This document shows positions 7,141 through 13,089 of a stretch of 13,100 bases of DNA, one piece after another. Location: NCBI GenBank assembly GCA_947628635.1, contig CANRAX010000026.1, positions 1 through 13,100 on the forward strand. The letters are read 5' to 3'. The DNA comes from an uncultured Bacilli bacterium. GTDB taxonomy: Bacteria > Bacillota_I > Bacilli_A > RF39 > UBA660. The stretch's first letter is position 1, and every line of letters starts with the position of its first letter. The position numbers and the translations under genes are program-made. A model generated the notes under the pieces. The model had not been told where the DNA came from. It was given only the letters and a program-made list of their open reading frames with translations, and did no database searches.

Positions 7141-7683
7141 ATGAATATAATAGATGTTAAAAATATGTATAGTGGAAGTAAGTATGAAGGCAAACTAGAT
7201 AGGGCTGTTAGGTTGTTTGAAAAGACAGGCGATGATGTAAAATCTGGTTATCTTGGTAGTGTAATTACTAATATTGGCTTTGATAATTTAGGCAATTTTG
7301 AATTTTCTAGTGAGCATATGGCTTCTAATTTGGAAACTAAATCAACGGGTGCTTTGCTTGATGAAGGTGCTGTGATAAAGCAAATTCAAGAAAATGATAA
7401 AGAAAAATTTTATCAAATTTTTTCTTGGAATAATGATTTTGATAAATATACTTATGTTTTATTTGATAGTGAAGAGGCTATGAATTTTTCTTATGAAAAA
7501 TTAAAGGCGGCTGAAATGAATTTATGTGATGGCGAATTGAGAGAAAAGCTTGTGAGTTTACATATTCCTTTAAGTGATATTTTGCAAGTACAACAAAATG
7601 TGGAAATGGAAAGCCCTTCTTTATTAGTTGAAGAAGAAAAGAATGATGAAATGGCTGATGAACTGGGAGGTAAAATTATTTAA
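7141..7683 (+). CDS. Hypothetical 180-residue cytoplasmic protein co-transcribed with ffh
   Basis: I do not recognise this protein. It has no signal peptide or membrane helix. Residues about 15-145 look like a mixed alpha/beta fold: YLGSVITNIGFDNLGNFEF (37-55) and FYQIFSWNNDFDKYTYVLF (90-108) read as beta strands, followed by helices. An acidic tail (about 152-180, including VEEEKNDEMADE) probably lacks structure. The SD AGGAGGT (7128-7134) uses the last bases of the ffh stop codon and is six bases before the ATG. I see no terminator or promoter between it and ffh, and no clear terminator after it. Position suggests a link to ffh or simple hitch-hiking; no function can be given. Confidence 0.75.
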   Translation: MNIIDVKNMYSGSKYEGKLDRAVRLFEKTGDDVKSGYLGSVITNIGFDNLGNFEFSSEHMASNLETKSTGALLDEGAVIKQIQENDKEKFYQIFSWNNDFDKYTYVLFDSEEAMNFSYEKLKAAEMNLCDGELREKLVSLHIPLSDILQVQQNVEMESPSLLVEEEKNDEMADELGGKII

Positions 7684-7740
7684 TTAATTTATTTTGTTGT
7701 GTTATTGTGGGCTTTATTAGTGTCTTAAATTGTTTTCAAA

Positions 7741-7762
7741 CATAGTATAAATTAGAGGAGGT
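7741..7762 (+). promoter_or_regulatory. Possible sporulation-type -10 and strong SD before the coat gene
   Basis: CATAGTATA (7741-7749) fits the mother-cell SigE/SigK -10 pattern CATANNNTA, but no AC-type -35 is visible 16-17 bases upstream. TATAAA (7746-7751) would be the housekeeping alternative. The SD AGGAGGT (7756-7762) is nine bases before the ATG and would sit almost at the 5' end of the transcript under either reading. Confidence 0.4.
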
Positions 7763-7771
7763 ATTTATATT

Positions 7772-8086
7772 ATGTTTGATCAGAGTAATATGACAAATTT
7801 TGAATCTTCAGTTATTGGAAACAATAATGTGGTAGATAATGATATGAATGTTGATGTTAATATGAACATGAATTATAATGATGGAATGACGGGAGCAATT
7901 AATGAAGGAGTTCAAGAAAGATGTATTCATAGAACTTTTATTCATGAAGTTCCACATGTTTGTCCAATACATACTAGAATAATTAATCATCATGTATATA
8001 GACATACTTATAGACCAGAATATACTTGTTCCGAAGAAAATACAGTAAGTAATGTTCAATGTGGTTCTTGTTGCCAATTTAGATAG
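7772..8086 (+). CDS. CotD-like inner spore coat protein
   Basis: The 104-residue protein has an Asn/Asp/Met-rich N-terminal half (about 1-48) and a His/Cys-rich core resembling CotD: FIHEVPHVCPIHTRIINHHV (56-75) followed by YRHTYRPEYTC (76-86). It ends with CGSCC (97-101). CotD of Bacillus is a His/Cys-rich component of the spore coat, made late in the mother cell; here the match is to the spaced His pattern rather than the whole chain. His and Cys may bind metal or form cross-links; that is inference. The SD is strong, the possible -10 is sporulation-type, and a terminator follows five bases after the stop. CotD of B. subtilis is shorter, so the Asn-rich N-terminal part is an extension. Confidence 0.75.
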   Translation: MFDQSNMTNFESSVIGNNNVVDNDMNVDVNMNMNYNDGMTGAINEGVQERCIHRTFIHEVPHVCPIHTRIINHHVYRHTYRPEYTCSEENTVSNVQCGSCCQFR

Positions 8087-8091
8087 GAATG

Positions 8092-8126
8092 TAAAATATT
8101 TGCTTAGGCAAGTATTTTATTTTTTA
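8092..8126 (+). terminator. Intrinsic terminator after the CotD-like gene
   Basis: TAAAATATTTGC (8092-8103) pairs with GCAAGTATTTTA (8108-8119) in a 12-bp stem with one G-U pair and the four-base loop TTAG, followed by TTTTTT. Confidence 0.88.
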
Positions 8127-8182
8127 TTCTTTACAGTAAAAGCAATGTAAATTTATTTGTCTAAGTTTGTCAAATCTATTGA

Positions 8183-8225
8183 TTGTTTTACAGAGTTCGT
8201 TTATCCTTATAATAGGGAGTGTGAT
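8183..8225 (+). promoter_or_regulatory. rpoZ promoter and translation start region
   Basis: A consensus TATAAT lies at 8208-8213. The -35 is ambiguous: TTGTTT (8183-8188) with a 19-base spacer or TTTACA (8187-8192) with 15. The predicted start near 8220 leaves only about 10 bases before the GTG at 8230. The stronger SD-like GGGAGTG (8215-8221) would then be mostly upstream of the mRNA. GTGTGAT (8219-8225), at the position where ftsY and recX have AGGTGAT, may serve instead. Confidence 0.55.
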
Positions 8226-8229
8226 ATAG

Positions 8230-8433
8230 GTGATTTATCCTTCAATTGATAAGTTACTCAATATAGTTGATTCTAAATATGAGTTGGTTCATATTTCAGC
8301 AAGAAGAAGTAAGGAAATCTCTAAAGAAGGGTTTTTACAAATGCCTGAATCCGAATATAAAAGTAAAAAGAATATAGGGAGAGCTCTCGAAGAAATTGCT
8401 GAAGGCTATATTGAGGTAAAAAGGGGAAATTAA
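8230..8433 (+). CDS. rpoZ: RNA polymerase omega subunit
   Basis: Omega helps assemble and stabilise RNA polymerase by holding the beta-prime subunit. The 67 residues match the family throughout: IYPSIDKLL (2-10), DSKYELVHISARRSKEI (14-30) and the conserved NIGRALEEIAEGYI (48-61). The start is GTG; homology to the family's M-L/I-x-PSID beginning supports it, and the next in-frame Met codon lies well inside the conserved part. In many Bacillota rpoZ sits between gmk and priA/coaBC; here it is alone, with terminators on both sides. AGGTGAT occurs across its start codon (8228-8234), the sequence used as SD elsewhere in the window, but no start codon follows it in frame. Confidence 0.95.
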   Translation: MIYPSIDKLLNIVDSKYELVHISARRSKEISKEGFLQMPESEYKSKKNIGRALEEIAEGYIEVKRGN

Positions 8434-8449
8434 ACCTCTTTTTATTTTT
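8418..8449 (+). terminator. Intrinsic terminator spanning the rpoZ stop codon
   Basis: AAAAAGGGG (8418-8426) pairs with CCTCTTTTT (8435-8443) in a 9-bp stem with one G-U pair, followed by ATTTTT. The left arm encodes the last residues of omega, and the stop TAA (8431-8433) lies in the 8-base loop. Confidence 0.8.
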
Positions 8450-8460
8450 GCTCAATGTTT

Positions 8461-8502
8461 TTGTAAGATGTTTATTTCTATGATAAAATAATTATAGGTG
8501 AT
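8461..8502 (+). promoter_or_regulatory. recX promoter with fused ribosome binding site
   Basis: TTGTAA (8461-8466) and the extended -10 TGATAAAAT (8481-8489) are 17 bases apart. The predicted start near 8496 is the first base of the SD AGGTGAT (8496-8502), three bases before the ATG at 8506. The layout is the same as at ftsY and ffh. Confidence 0.7.
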
Positions 8503-8505
8503 TAG

Positions 8506-9252
8506 ATGAAAATAGAACGCTATAAAAAGGGGAGCGGAGGAAAATATAGAATATTGCTTGATAATGGAGAAGTTTTAATTTTATATGAAGATGTTATATT
8601 GAAGTTTAATTTACTTTTAAAAAAAGATATTAGTGACAAAGATTTAATAGAAATAAATAAATATAATCAAGAGTGTGAAGTTTATTATGTAGCTTTGGAT
8701 AGTGTTAATAGACGATTTAAAAGTGTCTATGAGCTTGAAGAAGTACTTAGAAGAAAACAATATTCTAAAGAGTTTATTGCTTTGGCAGTTGAAAAATTAT
8801 TAAAACAAGGTTATTTGGATGATAGACTATTTTCTAAAAGTTATATAAATAGTCAGATTTTAACAACAAATAAAGGTCCTTTAAAAATAAAAAGAGAGCT
8901 TTTAGATAAAAAAGTGCCTTTAGAAATTATTGATGAAGAATTACTTAATTATAGTGAAGATGAACAATTAGCTAAAATAGAAAAACTTACTACTAAAATG
9001 TTAAAGACTAATCGAAATCGTGGTGGTATTGTATTAAAACAGAAGATTATTAATGATTTGAAAAATCTTGGGTATGAAAATGATTTGATTACCAAAATAG
9101 TTTCACAACAAAATTTTTCTAATAATGATGATATAAGAAAAAAAGAGTATGAAAAGTTAAGAAAAAGATTGAGTAGAAAATATAGTGGAGTTGAATTAGA
9201 AAGAAAAATTAAAGAAAAATTGTATCAGAAAGGTTTATATTATGAAGAATAA
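8506..9252 (+). CDS. recX: Regulatory protein RecX
   Basis: RecX binds RecA filaments and tunes recombination and the SOS response. The 248 residues include a less conserved N-terminal part (1-60) and the three-helix RecX repeats: about 60-105 with RRFKSVYELEEVLRRKQYS (69-87), then GYLDDRLFSKSYI (102-114) and NKGPLKIKRELLDKKV (122-137), which are family hallmarks. Further repeats run to the C-terminus, with KIKEKLYQKGL at 234-244. The length is close to the long Bacillus-type RecX. The SD AGGTGAT supports the ATG. The last 11 bases overlap the next gene, so the two are co-transcribed and probably translationally coupled. recA is not in the window. Confidence 0.92.
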   Translation: MKIERYKKGSGGKYRILLDNGEVLILYEDVILKFNLLLKKDISDKDLIEINKYNQECEVYYVALDSVNRRFKSVYELEEVLRRKQYSKEFIALAVEKLLKQGYLDDRLFSKSYINSQILTTNKGPLKIKRELLDKKVPLEIIDEELLNYSEDEQLAKIEKLTTKMLKTNRNRGGIVLKQKIINDLKNLGYENDLITKIVSQQNFSNNDDIRKKEYEKLRKRLSRKYSGVELERKIKEKLYQKGLYYEE

Positions 9253-10651
9253 TAATAAAAAATTAAACTTGGCTTTTTTGTTTTTAGTTTTTTCTTTAGC
9301 TGTTGCTATGCTTTTATGTATGAGACGTGATACCGATTATTTTTGGCATATAAAAGCTGGAGAGTATATGTTTAAGCATGGTATATTAAAGAAAGATGTT
9401 TTTTCTTGGTTTGTTAAAGGAAAATATTGGTTTAGTCATGAATGGTTATTTGAAATAATTCTTTATTTTTTTAAATTATTGTTTGGTAAAATGCACATAT
9501 TGGTATTTGGTTTTATCTTTTTTTTGAGTTTGTTACTTATAATTTATTATGGTAATAGAAAAAAATTTTTTAAAAATATTTCTTTTTCTATGATTTGGTT
9601 GGTCTTATCTTTTATATTGATAGCTTTTGCTCAAGCAAGACCGCATTTAATTAGTTTTAATTTTTTGGCTTTAACAATTTATTTATTGTTTGATTTATAT
9701 AGAAATGAAAACTCTAAAAAAATTTATTTTTTACCTTTAATTAGTCTTTTTTGGGCTAATATTCATGGTGGTTCAAGTAATTTGTCCTATATATTTTGTT
9801 TATTATTTATAATTGGTGGTTTGTTTAATTTTGATGTTGGAAAGATTAAGGCTACTAGGATTACAAAAAAACAAATAGTTAAATACTTTGCAGTTATGTT
9901 TTTATGTATAGGTGCTATTTTAATTAATATTCACGGAGCAAAGATGTTGATATATCCTTATACTAATATGTTAAATACTACGATGATAAATAATATAAAT
10001 GAATGGCGTCCAACGATAGTAGGAAATATTTCTAATATTCCATATTTTATGTTGTGTTTAATTATACTTATAATATTTCTCATTAGTGAGAAAAAAATTT
10101 CTTTTTTAGACTTTTTACTTTTTTTAGTCGTTTTGTTTTTAGGACTTAAAAGTGTAAGATTTTGGGGATATACATATATAGTTATGTCCTTTATAGTATT
10201 TGATTATGTTAAAGTTATAAAATTCAATAAGTATTTATTTAGAGCTATTTTTATAGTAGGTTTAGCATTTGTAATGCTACCTTTGGTTAATTTTAGATTA
10301 ATTTATAAGAATATAAATACTAAATCTTTAGATAAAAAACTAATTAAATTGTTGAAAGAAGAAAAACCTAAAAGATTATATAATATGTATGATTATGGTG
10401 GAGAATTAATTTATAATAATATTCCTGTTTTTATTGATGGGCGAGCTGATTTATATTCAAATTATAATTATGAAGATTATTTAAGTATTTCTAGACTTGA
10501 AGGAGATTATGTTAATCTTGTAAATAAGTATGATTTTGATTATTTCTTAGTAAATAAAGCTTATCCGATTTATATTTATTTAAAATATAATGATAATTAT
10601 GAAAGTATATATAGTGATGAAAAAATTAATTTATTTAAGCAAAAAAAATAA
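9242..10651 (+). CDS. Polytopic membrane protein, GT-C glycosyltransferase-like
   Basis: The 469 residues hold about ten or eleven membrane helices (first at about 9-27, last at about 331-348) and a C-terminal domain of about 120 residues, probably outside. The first outer loop has RRDTDYFWHIKAGEYM (28-43), followed by FSHEWL (64-69). This acidic D-x-D motif after helix 1 is typical of GT-C enzymes, which transfer sugars from lipid-phosphate carriers. QARPHLISF (131-139), WANIHGGS (171-178) and INEWRP (252-257) recur, as I recall, in a large uncharacterised family of such proteins, as does the C-terminal YDYGGELIYNNIPVFIDGRA (383-402). No donor or acceptor can be assigned. It overlaps recX by 11 bases, with the SD AGAAAGG (9227-9233) inside recX, and ends in a convergent terminator shared with prsA. 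Confidence 0.75.
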   Translation: MKNNNKKLNLAFLFLVFSLAVAMLLCMRRDTDYFWHIKAGEYMFKHGILKKDVFSWFVKGKYWFSHEWLFEIILYFFKLLFGKMHILVFGFIFFLSLLLIIYYGNRKKFFKNISFSMIWLVLSFILIAFAQARPHLISFNFLALTIYLLFDLYRNENSKKIYFLPLISLFWANIHGGSSNLSYIFCLLFIIGGLFNFDVGKIKATRITKKQIVKYFAVMFLCIGAILINIHGAKMLIYPYTNMLNTTMINNINEWRPTIVGNISNIPYFMLCLIILIIFLISEKKISFLDFLLFLVVLFLGLKSVRFWGYTYIVMSFIVFDYVKVIKFNKYLFRAIFIVGLAFVMLPLVNFRLIYKNINTKSLDKKLIKLLKEEKPKRLYNMYDYGGELIYNNIPVFIDGRADLYSNYNYEDYLSISRLEGDYVNLVNKYDFDYFLVNKAYPIYIYLKYNDNYESIYSDEKINLFKQKK

Positions 10652-10675
10652 GTGCCTCATTAACACTTATTTTTT
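10643..10675. terminator. Bidirectional terminator between the GT-C-like gene and prsA
   Basis: AAAAAATAAGTG (10643-10654) and CACTTATTTTTT (10664-10675) form a perfect 12-bp stem around a 9-base loop. The A-run and T-run serve both strands. The stop codon of the plus-strand gene (10649-10651) lies within the stem; the prsA stop codon is seven bases beyond the other side. Confidence 0.9.
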
Positions 10676-10681
10676 AAATTT

Positions 10682-11686
10682 CTAATTTGTAGAATTTGCT
10701 GATTTTTCAGCAGCTTCAATTAAATCATCTATATAATCATTGTAGGCTTTTTCTAGTTCATCATCATTCCATTTGATTTTATTTTCTTCTCTTATTTTAC
10801 TTAATGTTTTGTAATATAAAGTGGCATCATTATCTAATTTTTCTTCTTTTAATGCTTCTTTTATATCTTTTTTAACTTCACTTAATTTTGGTTTAGCCTT
10901 TTCCTTAGATTTTAGAATGATGTGATAGCCCAACTCTGTTTTAACAGGTTCCTTAGTGTATTCATTATTTTTTAATTTTTTGGTAGCTTCTGAAAATTCT
11001 TCAAGCATGTCGTCATAGCTAAAGTAACCTAAGTCTCCGCCGTTTTTAGCTGTTTTTTCATCTTCAGAATATTTTTTAGCTAATTTTTTGAAATCTTCAC
11101 CTTTATTTAATTTTTCTATTACTTCGTTAGCTTTTTTTAAAGCGCTTTCTTCAGCTTCTTTTTTCTCATCATCACTTGCGTCATCTTTAACATTTAATGT
11201 AATTAAAATATGACTAGCTTTAACATCGCCATAGATATTTTCATCGTAGTATTTTTTTATTTCTTTGTCTGTTAAATTATTTTTTATGTAATCTTCTACG
11301 GCTTTGTTTCTCTTGTATTCTAGTGATAAAACTTTTTTTAATTCCTCTTCTGTTTCAACTCCAAAGTATTGTCTTAATACTTGCTTGTAAGTATCTTCAT
11401 TAGAACCATATGTATTTTTTAATTGTTCAATTTGATCATTAACTTCTTTTTCCTCGTCGTCTGTGGTTTTATATTTTGTATCCAATAGTTTATGATCAAT
11501 AGTTTCTATAATTCTTGAAATATTGTCTTGTTTAATACTTTCATAATATTCAGTAGCACTTATTTTACCATTTTTGATTGAGACAGCTACTTCACTACCA
11601 TTTTTTAATTCAGCCTTTTTTCCACATCCAGTAATTATTGTTATTAATACTAGAAGAGAAATTAATAAAATAAATTTTTTCTTCAT
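10682..11686 (-). CDS. prsA: PrsA-type peptidyl-prolyl cis-trans isomerase lipoprotein
   Basis: PrsA is a lipid-anchored foldase on the outer face of the membrane that helps exported proteins fold after Sec transport. The 334 residues begin with a lipoprotein signal peptide: KKK, a hydrophobic core (5-18) and the lipobox ITGC with Cys21 as the modified residue. A helical SurA/PrsA-like N-terminal part (about 35-150) is followed by the parvulin isomerase domain (about 154-260) with VKASHILI (155-162), NGGDLGYF (215-222) and GYHIILKS (253-260). A charged C-terminal helix region follows. Length is slightly above that of Bacillus PrsA. The SD AGGAGG is seven bases before the ATG. It stands alone, converging with recX/GT-C and divergent from the tiny sporulation-type genes. 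Confidence 0.93.
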   Translation of the reverse strand: MKKKFILLISLLVLITIITGCGKKAELKNGSEVAVSIKNGKISATEYYESIKQDNISRIIETIDHKLLDTKYKTTDDEEKEVNDQIEQLKNTYGSNEDTYKQVLRQYFGVETEEELKKVLSLEYKRNKAVEDYIKNNLTDKEIKKYYDENIYGDVKASHILITLNVKDDASDDEKKEAEESALKKANEVIEKLNKGEDFKKLAKKYSEDEKTAKNGGDLGYFSYDDMLEEFSEATKKLKNNEYTKEPVKTELGYHIILKSKEKAKPKLSEVKKDIKEALKEEKLDNDATLYYKTLSKIREENKIKWNDDELEKAYNDYIDDLIEAAEKSANSTN

Positions 11687-11693
11687 TTTTTTT

Positions 11694-11712
11694 CCTCCTA
11701 TACCTAATTATA
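11694..11712 (-). promoter_or_regulatory. prsA -10 box and ribosome binding site
   Basis: On the minus strand, TATAAT (plus coordinates 11707-11712) precedes the SD AGGAGG (11694-11699), with the ATG seven bases further on. No good -35 lies 16-18 bases upstream; TTGCAC (11733-11738) is 20 bases away. The predicted start, near 11700, again puts the SD at the 5' end of the message. Confidence 0.5.
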
Positions 11713-11758
11713 ATAACAAAAAATCAAAATTAGTGCAATAAAATATGATAGATATAAT

Positions 11759-11787
11759 CACACAAATGGTACTTTTGCCATAAAATA
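11759..11787 (+). promoter_or_regulatory. SigK-like mother-cell promoter
   Basis: CACA (11759-11762) and CATAAAATA (11779-11787) are 16 bases apart, matching the SigK pattern mACm-N16/17-CATANNNTA. A start near 11793 leaves a leader of about 26 bases with AGGAGG (11806-11811). The genes downstream are of a type linked to sporulation, which agrees with this reading. Confidence 0.6.
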
Positions 11788-11818
11788 TTTTGAAAGCAAT
11801 AAAAAAGGAGGAAAAAAC

Positions 11819-11899
11819 ATGAATAATTGTATTTCTAGTTCTGCTATAATTTTAGTATTATTTATTCTTTTAATCATCATTTTAGGTGCTTATATTTAA
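11819..11899 (+). CDS. Tiny hydrophobic protein, YjcZ/sporulation type
   Basis: This 26-residue gene encodes a short Cys/Ser head (MNNCISSS) and one membrane helix (AIILVLFILLIIILGAYI, 9-26). The helix closely resembles the FALIVVLFILLIIIGAxF-type segment of the tiny YjcZ family of spore-forming Bacillota, though the Gly-rich N-terminal part of those proteins is absent. The SD AGGAGG is ideal, seven bases before the ATG. The next gene's SD AAGGAGGTG overlaps its stop codon, so both form one unit behind a SigK-like promoter. The exact role in the spore is unknown. Confidence 0.75.
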   Translation: MNNCISSSAIILVLFILLIIILGAYI

Positions 11900-11913
11900 G
11901 GAGGTGTTTTCAA

Positions 11914-12063
11914 ATGTCATGTCAAGATAATAACGTTGTAACTACTACTTGTGCTTGCACTGGTACTGGTAGTAGAGGTGGTAATGGATTTTTATTAATA
12001 ATTATCCTTTATATACTATTAGCTATTATATTAGGTGGAGCATTTGGTTCTTATAATTACTAA
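11914..12063 (+). CDS. Small sporulation-type membrane protein with Cys/Thr/Gly-rich head
   Basis: The 49 residues comprise a polar head rich in Thr, Cys and Gly (three Cys, at 3, 13 and 15; TGTGSRGGNG at 16-25), one membrane helix (about 26-42) and a short tail GSYNY. The layout of Gly-rich stretch, helix and short end is that of the YjcZ-like tiny proteins, with the helix starting GFLLIIILYILLAIIL. The SD AAGGAGGTG (11898-11906) is strong and overlaps the stop of the preceding gene. The first Met is followed by SC, so the start is clear. It is probably made in the mother cell late in sporulation; this is inferred from family and promoter. A terminator begins at its stop codon. Confidence 0.75.
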   Translation: MSCQDNNVVTTTCACTGTGSRGGNGFLLIIILYILLAIILGGAFGSYNY

Positions 12064-12083
12064 GAGGGAGACCTCTTTTTTTT
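12062..12083 (+). terminator. Intrinsic terminator with GAGA tetraloop
   Basis: AAGAGG (12062-12067) and CCTCTT (12072-12077) form a 6-bp stem closed by the GNRA loop GAGA, followed by six more T. The left arm overlaps the stop codon TAA (12061-12063) of the tiny membrane protein gene. Confidence 0.85.
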
Positions 12084-12106
12084 CTTAAGAAATTTATTAA
12101 TTAGTG

Positions 12107-12138
12107 AAAAAAAACAAACTATGGAGTTTGAATTTTTT
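12107..12138 (-). terminator. Terminator of the minus-strand membrane protein gene
   Basis: Read on the minus strand, CAAACT (12130-12125) and AGTTTG (12120-12115) form a 6-bp stem with loop CCAT, followed by eight T (12114-12107). The plus strand also has a T-run after the stem (12133-12138), so weak activity in the other direction is possible. Confidence 0.8.
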
Positions 12139-12139
12139 A

Positions 12140-12892
12140 TTAACTATATTTAAAAGTTATATTATTACTCCGTAAAATTGTAGAGTTATTATTTTCTAAA
12201 ATATCTTTTATAATTAGGTCAAAATCATCTTTTTTAATTGTTTCTTCAGTTAAATTTGATATATAAACTGTTTTTGTTAAATCATTTTCATCGGTAATTG
12301 TGAAGGAATAAGATTTTGGAGTTATATTATTTTCTTGTAGAATTGTGACAAAAGATAAAATATTATTAGAAACTATTCTATAATCCCATTTTTTTGCGAT
12401 TAATTCTTTTTTTATATTATATATTTTTAAAGATGAGTAATTATTTTTGGTAAGCAGAATTTTTTGAACATTTTCAGGAAAATCAGTTAATTTTTTATCT
12501 ATTATTATTTTTACATCTTCATTAGTTTTTTCTAAAATATCTTTTTTTATAGATTTAGAAATATGTGTTATAAGAGAAGCCCCTTCAACGTAGTCCTTTT
12601 TATAAGTATCTTTTACTTTCTTATCAGAATAGGTTAAGTAAAAGTAAAGATTTTTGTTTTCAGGAGATGTTATTTTTATTTTAAAAGTATTATTTTTATA
12701 GGTGATTTTATTTTTGTTTATCGGATAATTTAGGCTTTCATAATTGTCTTTTAGGTAAGTATTAAATATTTTTTCAACTTTAGGAATGAATAAAACTTCA
12801 AATTTTTCTTTTACAATTATAACTCCAAAAAAGACGAAAACTATCAAGAAAAGAAGAGCCATTTTAATAGTTAATTTTTGTTGTTCATTCAT
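12140..12892 (-). CDS. Membrane-anchored extracytoplasmic protein of unknown function
   Basis: I choose the ATG at 12892 (250 residues). A GTG at 12901 would add three residues, but it lies inside the SD AGGTGAT (12903-12897), which is four bases before the ATG. The protein has a short cytoplasmic start (MNEQQKLTIK), one membrane helix (about 11-27) without a lipobox or clear cleavage site, and a Lys/Asn-rich domain of about 220 residues, presumably outside. No catalytic motif or family is recognised. The pattern of alternating polar and hydrophobic residues (NTFKIKIT, NLYFYLTYS, YSFTITDEN, KTVYISNLT) suggests a beta-rich fold. It is a one-gene unit. The neighbouring sporulation genes are on the other strand, so context says little. 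Confidence 0.75.
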   Translation of the reverse strand: MNEQQKLTIKMALLFLIVFVFFGVIIVKEKFEVLFIPKVEKIFNTYLKDNYESLNYPINKNKITYKNNTFKIKITSPENKNLYFYLTYSDKKVKDTYKKDYVEGASLITHISKSIKKDILEKTNEDVKIIIDKKLTDFPENVQKILLTKNNYSSLKIYNIKKELIAKKWDYRIVSNNILSFVTILQENNITPKSYSFTITDENDLTKTVYISNLTEETIKKDDFDLIIKDILENNNSTILRSNNITFKYS

Positions 12893-12896
12893 AATT

Positions 12897-12938
12897 ATCA
12901 CCTAAAACAATTTTATATTAAGTTTTTTAAAAAGGCAA
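12897..12938 (-). promoter_or_regulatory. Promoter and fused SD of the minus-strand membrane protein gene
   Basis: On the minus strand, TTGCCT (plus coordinates 12938-12933) and TAAAAT (12915-12910) are 17 bases apart; TATAAA (12917-12912) is an alternative -10. The predicted start, near 12903, is the first base of AGGTGAT (12903-12897), as at ftsY, ffh and recX. Confidence 0.55.
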
Positions 12939-12995
12939 ATTTTGTAGTAAATTGATAAAGAAAATATTTAAGTTATTTAATTGTTTTATTTTTTG

Positions 12996-13089
12996 GTGCT
13001 TTTCTTTATTATGTTGGAAAAATATGGTGACTTCTCAAAGTAAATGCAACAAGCAAATTCAGTAATTATAAGTCTCAAAGAAAAAGCAC
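12996..13089. repeat. Imperfect repeats in the noncoding right end
   Basis: TCTCAAAGTAAATGCA (13033-13048) and TCTCAAAGAAAAAGCA (13073-13088) match at 14 of 16 positions, exactly 40 bases apart. In addition GTGCTTTTCTTT (12996-13007) is an inverted match to 13077-13089 with one extra base. There is no established gene in this stretch; an open frame from ATG 13044 runs off the window end without a visible SD. Chance in AT-rich DNA is possible. Confidence 0.3.

Noticed and set aside
277..12892. TGA read as tryptophan (code 4)
   Set aside because: All Trp positions checked use TGG and all genes are intact with TGA taken as a stop.
12893..12901. GTG start at 12901 for the minus-strand membrane protein
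   Set aside because: The GTG is part of the SD AGGTGAT; the ATG at 12892 follows at the spacing used by other genes here.
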